Notes: generated by a model from the sequence alone, not told the origin. Counted from the first letter of the stretch, positions 8,338 through 18,067 are shown. The stretch: 64,000 nucleotides of DNA from Enterococcus mundtii (GCF_002947535.1 NZ_PUAP01000027.1:124001-188000); one strand, 5' to 3'. Translations and numbers: made by a program.

Positions 8338-9627
8338 ATGGGCGTTATCAATTTTATTATCGAAAACATTTTGACTCAAGCGTCGATCACGATTGCCTTG
8401 ATTGCGATGTTAGGGCTGATTCTGCAAAAGAAATCAACGGGTCAGATTATTTCGGGTACATTGAAAACATTGCTAGGCTTTCAAGTTTTAAGTGCGGGTT
8501 CGAGTATCATCGTCGGTAGTTTGACGTATTTTGGGCAAATTTTTACCGAAGGGTTCCAAATGGAAGGGATCATTCCGTCAATTGAAGCAATCAATGGTCA
8601 AGCAATGAATGAACTTGGTCTAGGTAGAGATATCGCATTAACATTTTTAGCTATTTTTATCTTTAATATCTTACTTGCCCGTTTTACGAAGTGGAAATAT
8701 ATCTTCTTGACTGGTCAAGCAATCTTATGGATGGCGACGATGACTACTGTATTTGGGTACTTCGCTGGGTTACGTGGGTTTGTCTTGATTTTAGTTGGTG
8801 GTTTCATTGGGGCAGTGTTTGCTATTGCGATGCCAGCGATGGCGCAACCAATCATACGCAAGGTCACTGGTTCAAACGATATTGCTTTAGGCCATTTTTG
8901 TACGATCGGTTATTTATTTGAGGCTGGGGTAGCAAAAATTTTTGGTGAAAAAGGCGAGAACAAGAAATCGATTGAAGATATCAAATTGCCTGCTCACTTT
9001 GAATTTTTACAAGATACGTATCTATCGGTCATGGTGGTGATGGTACCTCTTTATATCGTGACTGTGTTGTTTGCAGGAGAGACGTTTGCGGCTGAGCTAT
9101 CAGGGGGCCAAAACTACATCATGTTTGCCTTTTTACAAGCTATCCAGTTTGTTGTCGGTGTATACGTCTTACTTTCAGGGGTACGCTTATTACTAGGCGA
9201 AATTGTTCCAGCGTTTCGTGGGATTGCGATGAAACTAGTTCCTGATGCGATCCCAGCGCTAGACTGTCCGGTATTCTTCCCTTATAGCCCGAATGCAGTG
9301 ATTTTAGGGTTCATCACCACAACGATCGGTACGGTCATTGCGATGTTTACATTACCGATGTTTGGATTAGCGATGATTCTGCCAGGGATGTTGACGAATT
9401 TCTTTGCTGGGGGGACAGCGGGTATTTTTGGTAATGCAGTTGGTGGACGACGAGGAGCAATCATTGGCGGGATCGCTCATGGTTTCTTTATTACCTTGTT
9501 GCCAGCATTACTAGTAACGATTTTCAATTCAATGGGATTTGTTAGTGCGACAGCGACAGATGTCGACACAGTAGTGGTAGCGCTACTTTACGCTTGGATC
9601 TTAAGTCCGATTTTAAAAGCATTCTAA
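8338..9627 (+). CDS. PTS EIIC component, UlaA family
   Basis: A 429-residue membrane permease of about 11 segments, paralogous to the EIIC at 2808. The conserved stretch PALDCPVFFPYSPNAVILGF corresponds to PAFDVPILFNYRPNAVIIGF there, and LGHFCTIGYLFEAGVAK matches the cytoplasmic-loop region. It probably imports a pentose/hexose-like acid or polyol as its phosphate. The aldolase later in the operon suggests that the product is converted to a ketose bisphosphate. Confidence 0.87.
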   Translation: MGVINFIIENILTQASITIALIAMLGLILQKKSTGQIISGTLKTLLGFQVLSAGSSIIVGSLTYFGQIFTEGFQMEGIIPSIEAINGQAMNELGLGRDIALTFLAIFIFNILLARFTKWKYIFLTGQAILWMATMTTVFGYFAGLRGFVLILVGGFIGAVFAIAMPAMAQPIIRKVTGSNDIALGHFCTIGYLFEAGVAKIFGEKGENKKSIEDIKLPAHFEFLQDTYLSVMVVMVPLYIVTVLFAGETFAAELSGGQNYIMFAFLQAIQFVVGVYVLLSGVRLLLGEIVPAFRGIAMKLVPDAIPALDCPVFFPYSPNAVILGFITTTIGTVIAMFTLPMFGLAMILPGMLTNFFAGGTAGIFGNAVGGRRGAIIGGIAHGFFITLLPALLVTIFNSMGFVSATATDVDTVVVALLYAWILSPILKAF

Positions 9628-9646
9628 TGTGAAAGTAGGGATCATG

Positions 9647-10039
9647 ATGTTTGGTTTTTTGAAAAAGAAAAAAGAGCAACCTGAAGTAATACAGACGCTT
9701 TCCAGCGAAGAAAAAGAAGAACTTCAAACAGCAATCGAACGACTCAAGAAAGATATCGACCAGACAGAAGAAACAGACCAACTAGCTGTTCTTTTTGAAC
9801 AAGTAGGACTAAAACTCGCTGAGTTAGGGGATAACGATCAGGCAATCGAACAGCTTGAAAAAAGTTTATCACTGAAGAAAAGTATCAATGATGGGTACAA
9901 GAAGTTGATGTCTTTATATAATGCAAAAAGAGCAGAAGCTGCACGAGCTGGGAACGATCAAGGAATTGATCATTATATGGGGAAAATGGACGAGATGCGA
10001 CAAATTGCTAAACAACTCACGATTACAGGGAATAAATAA
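9647..10039 (+). CDS. Small TPR-like, coiled-coil protein of the PTS operon
   Basis: A 130-residue soluble protein with a basic start (MFGFLKKKKEQPE), a charged helix, and one or two TPR-like helical pairs (LFEQVGLKLAELGDNDQAIE, then KSLSLKKSINDGYKKLMSLY). The start is placed at ATG 9647 because AGTAGGG lies 6 bp upstream; an in-frame GTG at 9629 has no ribosome site. It lies between EIIC and the aldolase, so it is probably an accessory or scaffold protein of the same pathway. Its function is unknown. Confidence 0.65.
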   Translation: MFGFLKKKKEQPEVIQTLSSEEKEELQTAIERLKKDIDQTEETDQLAVLFEQVGLKLAELGDNDQAIEQLEKSLSLKKSINDGYKKLMSLYNAKRAEAARAGNDQGIDHYMGKMDEMRQIAKQLTITGNK

Positions 10040-10060
10040 GAATAAAGGTGGCTATAAAAA

Positions 10061-10930
10061 ATGTATACGACATTAAAAGAAGTAACAAAAACAGCAGAAG
10101 CTTTGAATTTTACCGTGGGCGCATTCAATGCGCATAACTTGGAGATGTTGCCAGAAATGTTACGAGCAGCGAAAGAAATGGGTGCGCCGATCATTATCCA
10201 AACAAGTGTGGATACGGCGAAATATATTGGGATGAATGTCTTAGTCAATGTAGTGAAAATGATCGCTGAAGAAGAAATGGTGGATGCTGTCCTTCATCTG
10301 GACCATGCGCGTGATTTCTCTGATATCAAGCAAGCAATCGATAGCGGTTATACTTCGGTGATGTATGATGGTTCCCATTTACCTTTTAAAGAGAATATCT
10401 TGAAAACAAAAGCAGTCGTTGAATACGCCCATGCTCGTGGTGTCTCAGTGGAAGGGGAGCTAGGAACGATTGGTGGGACGGAAGAAGGAATCCATGTGGC
10501 AGAAGATGATAAAGTGTATACCAAACCAGAAGATGCGGTAGAATTCGTAGCAGCAACTGGAGTAGACGCATTAGCAATTGCTATTGGAACAAATCATGGG
10601 CAATTCAAATCAAAAACAGAAGTCAATCTACCACTCCTGAAAGAAATCGACGCAGTAGTCGATGTTCCCTTGGTCATCCACGGTGGTACTGGAGTGAAAG
10701 AGGAAGATTATCCAGAGTTGATCAATCACGGAATCCGTAAATTCAATGTTGGGACAGAGCTACTTGTCAACTGGACGAAAACCGCAAAAGAAAGCTTTGG
10801 TGAAACAGAAGTCAGCCGATCATTACGCCACAACATGATCCCAGCCAATGAAGCAGTGAAGGCAATCATCAAACATAAAATCGGCTTGTTTTTGAATACA
10901 GGAAGTGAGATCTATGCAGGAAAGAGCTAA
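10061..10930 (+). CDS. Class II ketose-bisphosphate aldolase (fructose/tagatose-bisphosphate type)
   Basis: A 289-residue cytoplasmic zinc enzyme that splits a ketose 1,6-bisphosphate into glycerone phosphate and an aldehyde phosphate. Seen are LHLDHARDF (catalytic Asp and a zinc His), VEGELGTIGGTEEG (the class II Glu/Gly loop), VIHGGTGVKEED (zinc His and phosphate loop) and KFNVGTELL (phosphate site). The family includes FbaA, GatY/KbaY and other ketose-bisphosphate aldolases. The operon setting favours a sugar-specific catabolic role over glycolysis. It overlaps the next gene. Confidence 0.87.
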   Translation: MYTTLKEVTKTAEALNFTVGAFNAHNLEMLPEMLRAAKEMGAPIIIQTSVDTAKYIGMNVLVNVVKMIAEEEMVDAVLHLDHARDFSDIKQAIDSGYTSVMYDGSHLPFKENILKTKAVVEYAHARGVSVEGELGTIGGTEEGIHVAEDDKVYTKPEDAVEFVAATGVDALAIAIGTNHGQFKSKTEVNLPLLKEIDAVVDVPLVIHGGTGVKEEDYPELINHGIRKFNVGTELLVNWTKTAKESFGETEVSRSLRHNMIPANEAVKAIIKHKIGLFLNTGSEIYAGKS

Positions 10931-11552
10931 AATAAAAAAATATTTGTTTCTTTTGGCAGGAAGTCCTGGGACAGGGAAAACCTATTTGATGGAACGACTG
11001 TTCGAACGGTTTCCAACGATGTATCGTCTTACCTTAGATGAAGTCAAAGAGTATTACGCTGAATCAATTGGGTTCGATAATTTAGCTGAACGAGCAGAGC
11101 AAGAAAAAAACAAGGTGTATCCATTCTTTTATCAGGCGTTGGAACTGTACATGGAAGCTGGGAAGAAAGTGATTGTTTCAGAGTATCCTTTCAGTGACAA
11201 ACAAAAAGGACCATTAGAAGCGTTATCAAAAAAATATGGCTATGAAGTGATCACGATTCGCTTGCACGCAGACTTTGATGTACTATGGCAACGACGTTAT
11301 AAAAGAGATCGTGATCCTGAACGTCATTTGAGTTATATCATGGACCATTATCATTATGGGGATACGTTGGACGATCGATCGTTAGGAACCAATCATATCA
11401 CCAAAGAAGAATTTAGAGCTGTTATAAATGATCGAAAGTATGAACACTTTGAACTTGGAACGCTTTATACATTCGATGTGACTGATTTTACCAAAGTGGA
11501 TTATACGCCGCTGTTAGACGAGTTAGAGTGGCGAGTGGCGAATGACCAATAA
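10914..11552 (+). CDS. P-loop kinase-like protein
   Basis: A 212-residue protein with a Walker A motif LLAGSPGTGKTYLMERL near the N-terminus, a possible Walker B/lid region (VIVSEYPFSDKQKG) and an arginine-rich lid RRYKRDRDPERH. This is the pattern of small nucleoside/sugar kinase-like AAA_33 proteins. ATG 10914 is preferred; a GTG at 10905 is the alternative. Either way it overlaps the end of the aldolase gene, so the two are coupled. It could supply the second phosphate that a bisphosphate aldolase needs, which would explain its place here; that is inference. Confidence 0.6.
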   Translation: MQERAKIKKYLFLLAGSPGTGKTYLMERLFERFPTMYRLTLDEVKEYYAESIGFDNLAERAEQEKNKVYPFFYQALELYMEAGKKVIVSEYPFSDKQKGPLEALSKKYGYEVITIRLHADFDVLWQRRYKRDRDPERHLSYIMDHYHYGDTLDDRSLGTNHITKEEFRAVINDRKYEHFELGTLYTFDVTDFTKVDYTPLLDELEWRVANDQ

Positions 11553-11603
11553 AAATTAATATCTAGTTGATTGATTCAAGTTTTAAAATGAATCGTAAAA
11601 AGT

Positions 11604-11643
11604 AAAAGCCTATCCTCCTATTTATCGAGAGATAGGCTTTTTT
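11604..11643 (+). terminator. Rho-independent terminator of the second PTS operon
   Basis: A perfect 11-bp stem AAAAGCCTATC/GATAGGCTTTT followed by T-rich sequence. Confidence 0.85.
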
Positions 11644-11674
11644 GTTTTTTATTACTAGATTTCCGTGCCATATG

Positions 11675-12499
11675 TCAAAGCGACTCTTTGGTGGATAACC
11701 AATCTGATAATTCCTTTAAGACTGTTTGGACTTGGGGCTCGTTTGTTTGTTTCAAAAAGTCATGTTCTAAATCATAAACAGGTTTGAATCGACTATTCGG
11801 GATCTGTTTACTTATCCTTTTACTTGAAGCAAACGGTACTTCTTGGTCTGAGGTGCTGGCGGTACTATAGCAAGGAGGAAAAGCTGCAAGTTCTTTTTCA
11901 CGAATGGCATGATCCGACCAATCCAGTGATTTCGGTAAGCGATAGTAAGCGGCTAAGATTCCTTGTTGTCGTCCATAGTGATAAAGTAAGGCGCGAGCCA
12001 TCAGTGGATCGTCTGCCGTGGGTGTTTGTTGATCGATGCCTATAAGCATTTCTTCTGTTAATGTGTGTGTGGTGGGATTGGTTTGTTTCTTCAGAAATTC
12101 AAAATCAGTATATCCATAAAAATTGATTAAGAAATTGGGTGAAATCCCTTTATCCATAAGCAAATATTTGGTTAGGTGGAACATCAAATAACTTCCCGCA
12201 GAACGTCCACAAATACCAAAGGGGTGTTCATGGATGATTGTCTTTTTTAAGACATCAAAGCTTTCATTTAGTTTTGCAATGATTTCTGTTACAGATGTAT
12301 TTGGTGCCAACAGGTAATCAAGAGTTAGTAGAGTATAGCCATGAGCTAGAAAGAGATCCTTTAGTGTGTGGGGTATGTCACCTTTTGATCCGTAAATCAA
12401 TCCGCCACCATGCAGATAAAGGATATATTTCGGTGTATCGCTCTGAGCAGGATAAATGGTTACTGTAATGTCATCGAGCAGTTGTTTGGTTTCTTTCAT
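11675..12499 (-). CDS. Alpha/beta hydrolase (acetyl-esterase/lipase-like)
   Basis: A 274-residue hydrolase. It shows the HGGG oxyanion-hole motif (ILYLHGGGLIYGSKGD, about residues 26-41) and the nucleophile elbow GICGRSAGS (GxSxG). The acid and histidine are probably in the C-terminal part (DLEHDFLK). This is the pattern of the HSL-like esterases. It overlaps the PucR-family gene by 29 bp on the same strand, so it is co-expressed with the regulator. It may act on an ester or amide precursor used by the divergent pathway; the substrate is unknown. Confidence 0.75.
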   Translation of the reverse strand: MKETKQLLDDITVTIYPAQSDTPKYILYLHGGGLIYGSKGDIPHTLKDLFLAHGYTLLTLDYLLAPNTSVTEIIAKLNESFDVLKKTIIHEHPFGICGRSAGSYLMFHLTKYLLMDKGISPNFLINFYGYTDFEFLKKQTNPTTHTLTEEMLIGIDQQTPTADDPLMARALLYHYGRQQGILAAYYRLPKSLDWSDHAIREKELAAFPPCYSTASTSDQEVPFASSKRISKQIPNSRFKPVYDLEHDFLKQTNEPQVQTVLKELSDWLSTKESL

Positions 12500-14069
12500 T
12501 TGCCTGTCTCCTCATTTTGATAATATAGGCGCCAATCTCATGATTGACCATTTGTAACGGATTTGTTAAATCAATTGATAAATAATCGAAAATTTTGTGG
12601 AGACGATAACGAATCGTTTTAGCATGTAAAAACATTGCTTCTGCTGTTTGTTTGTAGTTCCGATTGTGTTGTAAAAAACAATAAAAAGTTTCAAATAAGT
12701 CATAGTCTGTTTGAGCCAACTGCGCCAATTTTGGAGGGATTGCTTCTTGCAATGTTGCTATTTGATTCTCTCGAATAAAATGTTTGAATATGCCGATATC
12801 TTCGGATGTCACCACAGGACCGTTGTAAAATGAAGTATTGAAATTCAAAATATCCAAACATTCAAACAGCAATTCCTTGATTTCTTGTCGTGGTTTTGCT
12901 TGGCTGATGGCAAATGTTACTTGTTCATTTTCTGTGAGTATTTCTGCCATCACGCGTGAGATCTGATCTTTAGTGATAGGCCCTTCCGATTGATCAAAGT
13001 TGAATAAAACAGCTGAATATTGATGTTGGTCAAAGAAAATCGCTTCTTTTTTCAGTGTCCGTAAAAGTGTAAGGATGCGATTTTTCATTAATTGCGTTTG
13101 CATCTCTTTAGTTGAAAAGACGATTGTCTGGTAAGTATCTTTTGATTGCATATGTGCTTCTTGTAGCAAGCTATCTAGTTCTTCAGGATTTCGTGGTGTA
13201 TTTTGTAAAATGGCATCAGCTAAATTATTTAAACGGGTATAGCGTTCTTTTTTCAATAGGCTTTCTGTATTGAATTTTTCTTGCAAGGCGTCAATGGCAT
13301 TTTCGATAATAACTAGGTCGGTTTCTTTGATTTGTTGGTTGTTCAGATAAACAAGCAATAAGCAATTGAGAGAATAGTTATTGAAAATCGCGATCTCTAA
13401 TGCATAGCGTTTTTTCGAGTCTGTTTGAGCATAAAGTGTCAGTAAAGAATAATCGTTTTTCATGAAATCTGTTTGCGGTAGCGATTCACGTGAGAGTACG
13501 ATGGCATCGGTTGGAATCATCCCTTCGCAAATTTCGATTTCTTTATCAAGCAATTTTAAGGAAAAAGGAAGTTCGATGATTTGATAAAACTCTTGCATGA
13601 TCGTTTCTAAAGAAGAAAACTGCTTTTCTAGGCGATTGAATCTCTGGCGTGCTTCATAGTAGGTTCGTAAAGTATGGGCATGTGCATTGAGTAACGGCTC
13701 ATAAATCGTTAGTAGAATTTTTTCATAGCTGATCTCTTGACTGATTTTGATCAATGGGATTTCATATTTGAAGCACAATTCAATAAACCATTCGGGGATC
13801 ACCTTGATAAAACGATCGGTTTTTAACACAAGACCACTGATCCCGATTTGACACATCTTGATGAAAAAATCTTCCAGTTCTTTTTCTGATAAGTCATTCA
13901 ATGCATAAAACGAGGTCAGGATCAGCTGATTTTGTTTGCTCCAATTTTCGATATCAATGGCTTCTAAGACCATTGCAGTTTCGACTTCATTATCTAAACC
14001 GATCTCATTCGTTAGAATCTTCCCTTTTTTTAGTTCACCTAGCAATAATAACTCCCTTAATTTCATCAT
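12471..14069 (-). CDS. PucR-family transcriptional regulator
   Basis: A 532-residue regulator with an N-terminal PucR ligand domain (MKLRELLLLGELKKGKILT onward to about residue 125), a middle GGDEF-like CdaR region, and a C-terminal PucR-type HTH (FLQHNRNYKQTAEAMFLHAK, then TIRYRLHKI). PucR proteins typically control purine or ureide breakdown, so it is the natural activator of the divergent carbamoyl-transfer operon. ATG 14069 (or 14066) is chosen because AAAAGGAG lies just upstream; a longer frame to 14108 lacks a ribosome site. Confidence 0.82.
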   Translation of the reverse strand: MMKLRELLLLGELKKGKILTNEIGLDNEVETAMVLEAIDIENWSKQNQLILTSFYALNDLSEKELEDFFIKMCQIGISGLVLKTDRFIKVIPEWFIELCFKYEIPLIKISQEISYEKILLTIYEPLLNAHAHTLRTYYEARQRFNRLEKQFSSLETIMQEFYQIIELPFSLKLLDKEIEICEGMIPTDAIVLSRESLPQTDFMKNDYSLLTLYAQTDSKKRYALEIAIFNNYSLNCLLLVYLNNQQIKETDLVIIENAIDALQEKFNTESLLKKERYTRLNNLADAILQNTPRNPEELDSLLQEAHMQSKDTYQTIVFSTKEMQTQLMKNRILTLLRTLKKEAIFFDQHQYSAVLFNFDQSEGPITKDQISRVMAEILTENEQVTFAISQAKPRQEIKELLFECLDILNFNTSFYNGPVVTSEDIGIFKHFIRENQIATLQEAIPPKLAQLAQTDYDLFETFYCFLQHNRNYKQTAEAMFLHAKTIRYRLHKIFDYLSIDLTNPLQMVNHEIGAYIIKMRRQANERNQTTAR

Positions 14070-14127
14070 ATTCTCCTTTTTTCCTTTTATGGATAAAAAG
14101 TATAGCATTCTTTTAGAAATACGTCCG

Positions 14128-14156
14128 ATGAAAACACTTTCTTAATCTTCTACAAT
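14128..14156 (+). promoter_or_regulatory. Promoter region of the carbamoyl-transfer operon with cre-like box
   Basis: A -10-like TACAAT lies at 14151-14156 without a consensus -35, as expected of an activator-dependent promoter. A cre-like 15-mer ATGAAAACACTTTCT at 14128-14142 has one mismatch to WTGNAANCGNWNNCW (central CG is CA) and covers the -35 position. Confidence 0.4.
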
Positions 14157-14187
14157 GACAGTGTAAGAATGAATAAGGAGGGGCATT

Positions 14188-17100
14188 ATGTTAGAAACGG
14201 TTGTTTTACCAAATAATTATCAAGATTCCATCAACTTGATGCTATTGACTAATCAAATCAATTCGCTTGAGGAAGTCAAGATGAGCCAGATCATGATGGG
14301 AACGGATGCTAATAAAGACATTTTGAATAACACGTCACTTTTAACAGAAAAAGCACAAACTGCGTCTGCGAACGATTTGATGATCGTGGTAGAGAGTGAG
14401 GATGAATCAATCATGGAAAAGGTATTGCCAATGATTGATGATTTTTTAGCGGATCTATCAGCAAAAGAGACAGCGCAACCGAACAAATCAGTGACTACGT
14501 GGAAAGAAGCATTGAAACAATTGCCAGATGCCAATGTCGCCTTGTTTAGTATTCCGGGGGAATACGGCGCAGTAGAAATGGCACGTGCGTTGAAGAATAA
14601 TCTGCATGTTTTTTCATTTACGGATAATATTGCGATCGAAGATGAAGTCCGTCTGAAAAAACTAGCGCATGAAAAAGGGTTACTGATGATGGGACCAGAT
14701 TGTGGGACAGGTATTTTATCGAGTATCCCTATTGCTTTTACGAATGTTGTCGCACCTGGAAATATTGGCGTAGTTGGTGCATCTGGTACGGGTATCCAAG
14801 AAGTGACGACAATCATCGATCGTCTAGGTGGAGGTGTGGTTCATGCTATTGGTACTGGTGGTCGTGACCTGAGTGACAAGGTGGGAGCAATAACGGTCAA
14901 AGATGCAATCGTGGCACTTGAAAACCATGAACCAACAGATGTGATCTGTGTGATTTCTAAGCCACCTGCAAAAGAGGTGCGTGACGAAGTAGTGCAATTA
15001 TTGCAGAGTATTTCAAAACCAGTCGTTGCTATATTTTTAGGAGAAAAACCAACGAATCACGAAGGGAAAGTCTATCTGGCACACACGTTAGAGGAAACTG
15101 CCCGTATCGCTGTGGATTTAGCAAACGAAGCAACAGTGAAAAAAAATTACTTTGAAGCACTAGAACAACCGGATGTTTTGACGCTTGCTAAAGAAAAAGT
15201 CGTCAAAGGGCTATATTCTGGGGGGACGCTCGCAGCTGAAGCAGGCATGTTGATTTCAGAAGCATTAGATTTAGGTGGTCTGGTCAAAGAAGATGGGTAT
15301 ATCTTGAAATCTCAAGGGTATGAAGTGATTGATTTAGGAGATGATCGTTATACACAAGGTAAACCACATCCAATGATCGATCCGGAAGTCCGGATCCACA
15401 AAATAGAAGAGTACGCCAAGGAAGAAGCAACTGGTGTCATCTTATTTGATGTTGTTTTAGGGTATGGTGCACATGAAGACATGGTTGGCGCATTGTTACC
15501 AACGATTCAATCTGCGCAGTCAGAAGCAGAAAAAGCAGGACGAGAACTTTATTTCGTTGCGACAGTGTGTGGGACGAAGAATGATCCACAAGACTACCAA
15601 AAATCAGTGGAACGCTTGAAAGAAGCAGGTGTTTTTGTCGCAGAGAGTAATGCTAAAGCGGTTCAATTGGCATTGTTGTTAAAAGGCATCAGATTGTCTG
15701 AAGCAGATAAAGAAGTCTTAGCATATGATGGAAAAACAGTTGCTGTACCACAACCGAGTGAGCAAGTCATGGAGTTATTGACGACGAAACCGCGTGTAGT
15801 GAATGTCGGTTTGAAAAGCTTCACCGAATCGATTGTCACCTATGGTGGACAAACAGTCCAGTTGGATTGGCGGCCTCGCGCGAGCGGTAACAAGAAAATG
15901 ATCAAAATTTTAGATGAGTTAGAGGAGCATCAGGAGCAAATTGACGAAGAAAATCAGAAAGTGACAGAAAAAATCAAGAACGCACAGCCATTTCTGGTCG
16001 ATGTGGTCCCTGCAAAAACGGTGATTCCTGAATTAAATGATCCAAAGCAAAAAACACTGTTGCATGCAGGCCCGCCAATTACTTGGGAGGCGATGACTGG
16101 ACCGATGCGAGGCGCGTGTCTAGGTGCAGCGTTATTCGAACGTTGGGCAGAAAACGAAGAAGAAGCATTAGCACTTTTTGAAGCAAATGAAGTGCGATTC
16201 ATTCCTTGTCATCATGTACAAGCAGTAGGACCAATGGGAGGGATCACTTCTGGTGATATGCCGGTCTTCATTGTTGAAAACCGGAAAGAAGGCAATCAAG
16301 CCTTCTGTATCTTGAATGAAGGTATCGGTAAGGTATTACGTTTTGGTGCGTATTCCCAAGAAGTCGTTGATCGCTTAGATTGGATCAAAGAAGTACTAGG
16401 ACCAACAATCCATCAAGCGTTGGCATTCACCGAGGAAGGATTGAATCTAAATGTTTTGATCGCCCGGTCGATTACGATGGGTGATGAATTCCATCAAAGA
16501 AATATTGCTGCTTCTTTGAATTTTCTGAAAGAAATCGCTCCATTGATCATTCAAACGGAGATTCCTGAAGAACAAAAATATGATGTAATCAAGTTCTTAG
16601 CAGATACGGATCAATTTTTCTTGAACATCATGATGGCTACGGGAAAAGCAATCGTCGATGGTGCGCGCCAAGGGACTAAAGGAACGATCGTGACAACGAT
16701 GACACGTAATGGTGTTGATTTTGGTGTTCGAATCGCAGAAACAGGCGATACATGGCATCTAGCGCCTGTAAACACACCAAAAGGCTTGTACTTTACAGGA
16801 TTCAATGAAGAAGATGGTAATCCAGATATTGGCGATAGTGCTATCACAGAAACAGTCGGTGTAGGTGGAATGGCCATGGTGGCAGCACCAGGTGTGACCC
16901 GTTTTGTTGGTGCAGGTGGTTTTGAAGATGCGTTAGCAACCTCAAATGAAATGGCGAAAATCTGCGAAGGGCATAACCCGACGTTTTCGATACCAACTTG
17001 GGATTTTCAAGGAACTTGCTTAGGAATCGATATTCGCAAAGTGGTGGAAACAGGAATCACCCCTGTTATAAATACTGGGATCGCGCACAAAAATGCTGGA

Positions 17101-17199
17101 GTGGGACAAATTGGTGCAGGTACAGTTCGGGCACCACTCGCTTGCTTTGAACAAGCCTTAGAGGCCTATGCTAAAGAGCTAGGGATCAACGTTGAGTAA
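14188..17199 (+). CDS. FdrA-DUF1116 fusion protein (AllF-AllG type, oxamate carbamoyltransferase subunits)
   Basis: A 1003-residue protein that joins two normally separate proteins. Residues 1 to about 580 match FdrA (acyl-CoA-synthetase-like): MMGTDANKDIL near residue 37, MGPDCGTGI, VGASGTGIQE, LYSGGTLAAEA, DLGDDRYTQGKPHPMIDP and a C-terminal ASGNKKMIKILDEL. From about 600 it matches DUF1116 (YlbE/YahG): PPITWEAMTGPMRGA, CHHVQAVGPMGGITSGDMPV, MTRNGVDFGVRIA and the glycine-rich GTGI..NTG end. In E. coli the separate FdrA, YlbE and YlbF (AllF, AllG, AllH) form oxamate carbamoyltransferase, which converts oxalurate and phosphate to oxamate and carbamoyl phosphate. DUF2877 (AllH) and carbamate kinase follow here, so the same chemistry is likely. 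AAGGAGG precedes the ATG. Confidence 0.85.
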   Translation: MLETVVLPNNYQDSINLMLLTNQINSLEEVKMSQIMMGTDANKDILNNTSLLTEKAQTASANDLMIVVESEDESIMEKVLPMIDDFLADLSAKETAQPNKSVTTWKEALKQLPDANVALFSIPGEYGAVEMARALKNNLHVFSFTDNIAIEDEVRLKKLAHEKGLLMMGPDCGTGILSSIPIAFTNVVAPGNIGVVGASGTGIQEVTTIIDRLGGGVVHAIGTGGRDLSDKVGAITVKDAIVALENHEPTDVICVISKPPAKEVRDEVVQLLQSISKPVVAIFLGEKPTNHEGKVYLAHTLEETARIAVDLANEATVKKNYFEALEQPDVLTLAKEKVVKGLYSGGTLAAEAGMLISEALDLGGLVKEDGYILKSQGYEVIDLGDDRYTQGKPHPMIDPEVRIHKIEEYAKEEATGVILFDVVLGYGAHEDMVGALLPTIQSAQSEAEKAGRELYFVATVCGTKNDPQDYQKSVERLKEAGVFVAESNAKAVQLALLLKGIRLSEADKEVLAYDGKTVAVPQPSEQVMELLTTKPRVVNVGLKSFTESIVTYGGQTVQLDWRPRASGNKKMIKILDELEEHQEQIDEENQKVTEKIKNAQPFLVDVVPAKTVIPELNDPKQKTLLHAGPPITWEAMTGPMRGACLGAALFERWAENEEEALALFEANEVRFIPCHHVQAVGPMGGITSGDMPVFIVENRKEGNQAFCILNEGIGKVLRFGAYSQEVVDRLDWIKEVLGPTIHQALAFTEEGLNLNVLIARSITMGDEFHQRNIAASLNFLKEIAPLIIQTEIPEEQKYDVIKFLADTDQFFLNIMMATGKAIVDGARQGTKGTIVTTMTRNGVDFGVRIAETGDTWHLAPVNTPKGLYFTGFNEEDGNPDIGDSAITETVGVGGMAMVAAPGVTRFVGAGGFEDALATSNEMAKICEGHNPTFSIPTWDFQGTCLGIDIRKVVETGITPVINTGIAHKNAGVGQIGAGTVRAPLACFEQALEAYAKELGINVE

Positions 17200-18067
17200 T
17201 CAAGAAATTCAAATGAGCGAGTATTTATCTCCACTTTTGCAATTTGGAAAAATAGGTGTGATCCACAGCGTGTTTGAGCATTCCTTTAATGTTGAAATCA
17301 ATCAACAATTGATCAATATCGCCTGTTTTCATGAGTATCTATCTAGTTTTGGTATCAATCTTCCTGAAGATCGATTTAACACACTTGCTTCGGCTCTTCA
17401 AACAGGAAATCGTGTGAAAATAAATGACGATCAATTGACGATCTACAGTACTTCAAGTGTCAGACAAGTGACATTAAAACCGTGTCGGCTGGTTCCGCTC
17501 AACGTCTTCAAGTTAGGGCTATCGAAAAAACAACTACTTTTATTGAAACCATTTTTGGCTGAAAAAAACTGGCAGACAAAAATCGGGTTACCGGTAGATA
17601 AACGTGCTTCCACACTGTTTGCTCGAATGGCACAGCCAAATAGAGAGTGGATGACAACTGATTGGCAAGAAGTCGTTGGTTATCTTTTAGGCAGAGGCAA
17701 AGGATTGACGCCTAGTGGTGATGACCTATTGATGGGCTATCAGCTTGTTTTAGGGACTGTTTCAGATCCCAGAGGAATCGCGTTAGCGGTTGCTCTGGGA
17801 GAAGCCCAAACGGCAACGACTGCAATCAGCCAAGCGTATCTAACTTGTGCGACAAAGGGATACGCCAATTCACTAGTGCATCAATTATTTTCAGACTTAG
17901 CACAAAATCAAGAGGAGAAAATAGAAGAACAGTTAGAGAAAATCATGAGAATCGGTCATTCTTCGGGAATGGATCTAGCTTTTGGTATTTGGTTGGCGCT
18001 ACAAGCAATCGAAGGAGAAGAAAGTGAGGGTGAAACATGGAAGCGAGTAAACAAAAACAAGCAGTAA
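17192..18067 (+). CDS. DUF2877 protein (AllH type), carbamoyltransferase subunit
   Basis: A 291-residue cytoplasmic protein whose signature GRGKGLTPSGDDLLMGYQL (about residues 166-184) identifies DUF2877, the YlbF/AllH family. Translation probably starts at TTG 17192 inside the end of the fusion gene (8-bp overlap), with AGGGA about 6 bp upstream; the in-frame ATG at 17213 has no ribosome site. It would be the third part of the oxamate-carbamoyltransferase-like complex. Confidence 0.8.
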   Translation: MSNQEIQMSEYLSPLLQFGKIGVIHSVFEHSFNVEINQQLINIACFHEYLSSFGINLPEDRFNTLASALQTGNRVKINDDQLTIYSTSSVRQVTLKPCRLVPLNVFKLGLSKKQLLLLKPFLAEKNWQTKIGLPVDKRASTLFARMAQPNREWMTTDWQEVVGYLLGRGKGLTPSGDDLLMGYQLVLGTVSDPRGIALAVALGEAQTATTAISQAYLTCATKGYANSLVHQLFSDLAQNQEEKIEEQLEKIMRIGHSSGMDLAFGIWLALQAIEGEESEGETWKRVNKNKQ

